Shown here one piece after another: positions 63,978-64,000 of a stretch of 64,000 bases of DNA. Source of the stretch: Chryseobacterium gleum. Its GTDB lineage: Bacteria; Bacteroidota; Bacteroidia; Flavobacteriales_D; Crocinitomicaceae. The notes beneath the pieces are model-generated. The model saw only the letters and a list, made by a program, of their open reading frames with translations, made no database searches and was not told the origin of the DNA. The stretch spans positions 1-64,000 of the forward strand of contig CAMCWF010000005.1 in assembly GCA_945882095.1 (NCBI GenBank). The letters run 5' to 3'. Position 1 is the stretch's first letter; each line of letters begins with the position of its first letter. The translations under genes were made by a program, and so were the position numbers.

Positions 63978-64000
63978 TTACATCCACTTTGCCGCGACTT

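Overview
The window comes from the chromosome of a Bacteroidota bacterium, most likely a Flavobacteriales member of the Fluviicola/Crocinitomicaceae kind; the genus is a guess. Evidence: six secreted proteins end in type IX secretion (T9SS) sorting domains. There is a SusC/TonB-type receptor with a carboxypeptidase-like N-terminal domain, and bacillithiol synthesis by BshC. Genes lack Shine-Dalgarno sequences but several have the Bacteroidota -7 box TANNTTTG. No phage, plasmid or CRISPR is visible. Accessory signals are two attC-like repeats at the left end, a decayed REP-associated transposase with REP palindromes near 52 kb, and a transhydrogenase segment bracketed by an 18-bp direct repeat.

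Layout. 0-1.4 kb: small lipoprotein gene and a 4-fold beta-flower gene set between attC-like repeats. 1.4-5 kb: two POT peptide transporters, one with a large periplasmic insertion. 5-16 kb: TatD hydrolase and TcdA, a secreted Omp28-like protein, heme A synthase, bestrophin, then a secreted multicopper oxidase with a peroxiredoxin-like partner, a FISUMP protein and a transglutaminase-like protein. 16-21.1 kb: a tightly overlapped six-gene light/flavin operon. 21.2-25 kb: pntAB and two tiny membrane proteins, then a CAU tRNA. 25.4-28.2 kb: a porin and a secreted PHP metallohydrolase. 28.2-34.4 kb: a TetR-controlled RND efflux operon. 34.5-36 kb: CAP protein, tiny lipoprotein and slipin. 36.9-40.3 kb: bshC with an ABC exporter. 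40.4 kb: rpmH. 40.8-45.2 kb: cysDN and pckA. 45.4-52 kb: a serine hydrolase fusion, VOC protein, patatin and RNA methyltransferase. 52.6-56.1 kb: gltA and an S9 peptidase. 56.3-64 kb: a lamin-tail protein, then a TonB receptor, extracellular endonuclease I and a split 5'-nucleotidase.

The most interesting locus is 16048-21140. Six genes overlap or abut (TIGR03643/DUF2805, a photolyase FAD domain with an alpha/beta-like domain behind it rather than in front, a flavin reductase, a cryptochrome-like protein, a four-cysteine DUF2256 protein, and an FeS-BCP-family photolyase). The last appears to lack all four cluster cysteines, and the cryptochrome-like protein appears to lack the usual flavin-facing Asn and the proximal Trp. 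Together they look like a blue-light or DNA-repair module with its own flavin reduction. The right-hand operon (57355-63977) reads as extracellular nucleic-acid scavenging: nuclease, 5'-nucleotidase in two polypeptides, and an outer-membrane receptor.

All family assignments rest on reading motifs by eye; no database search was run.
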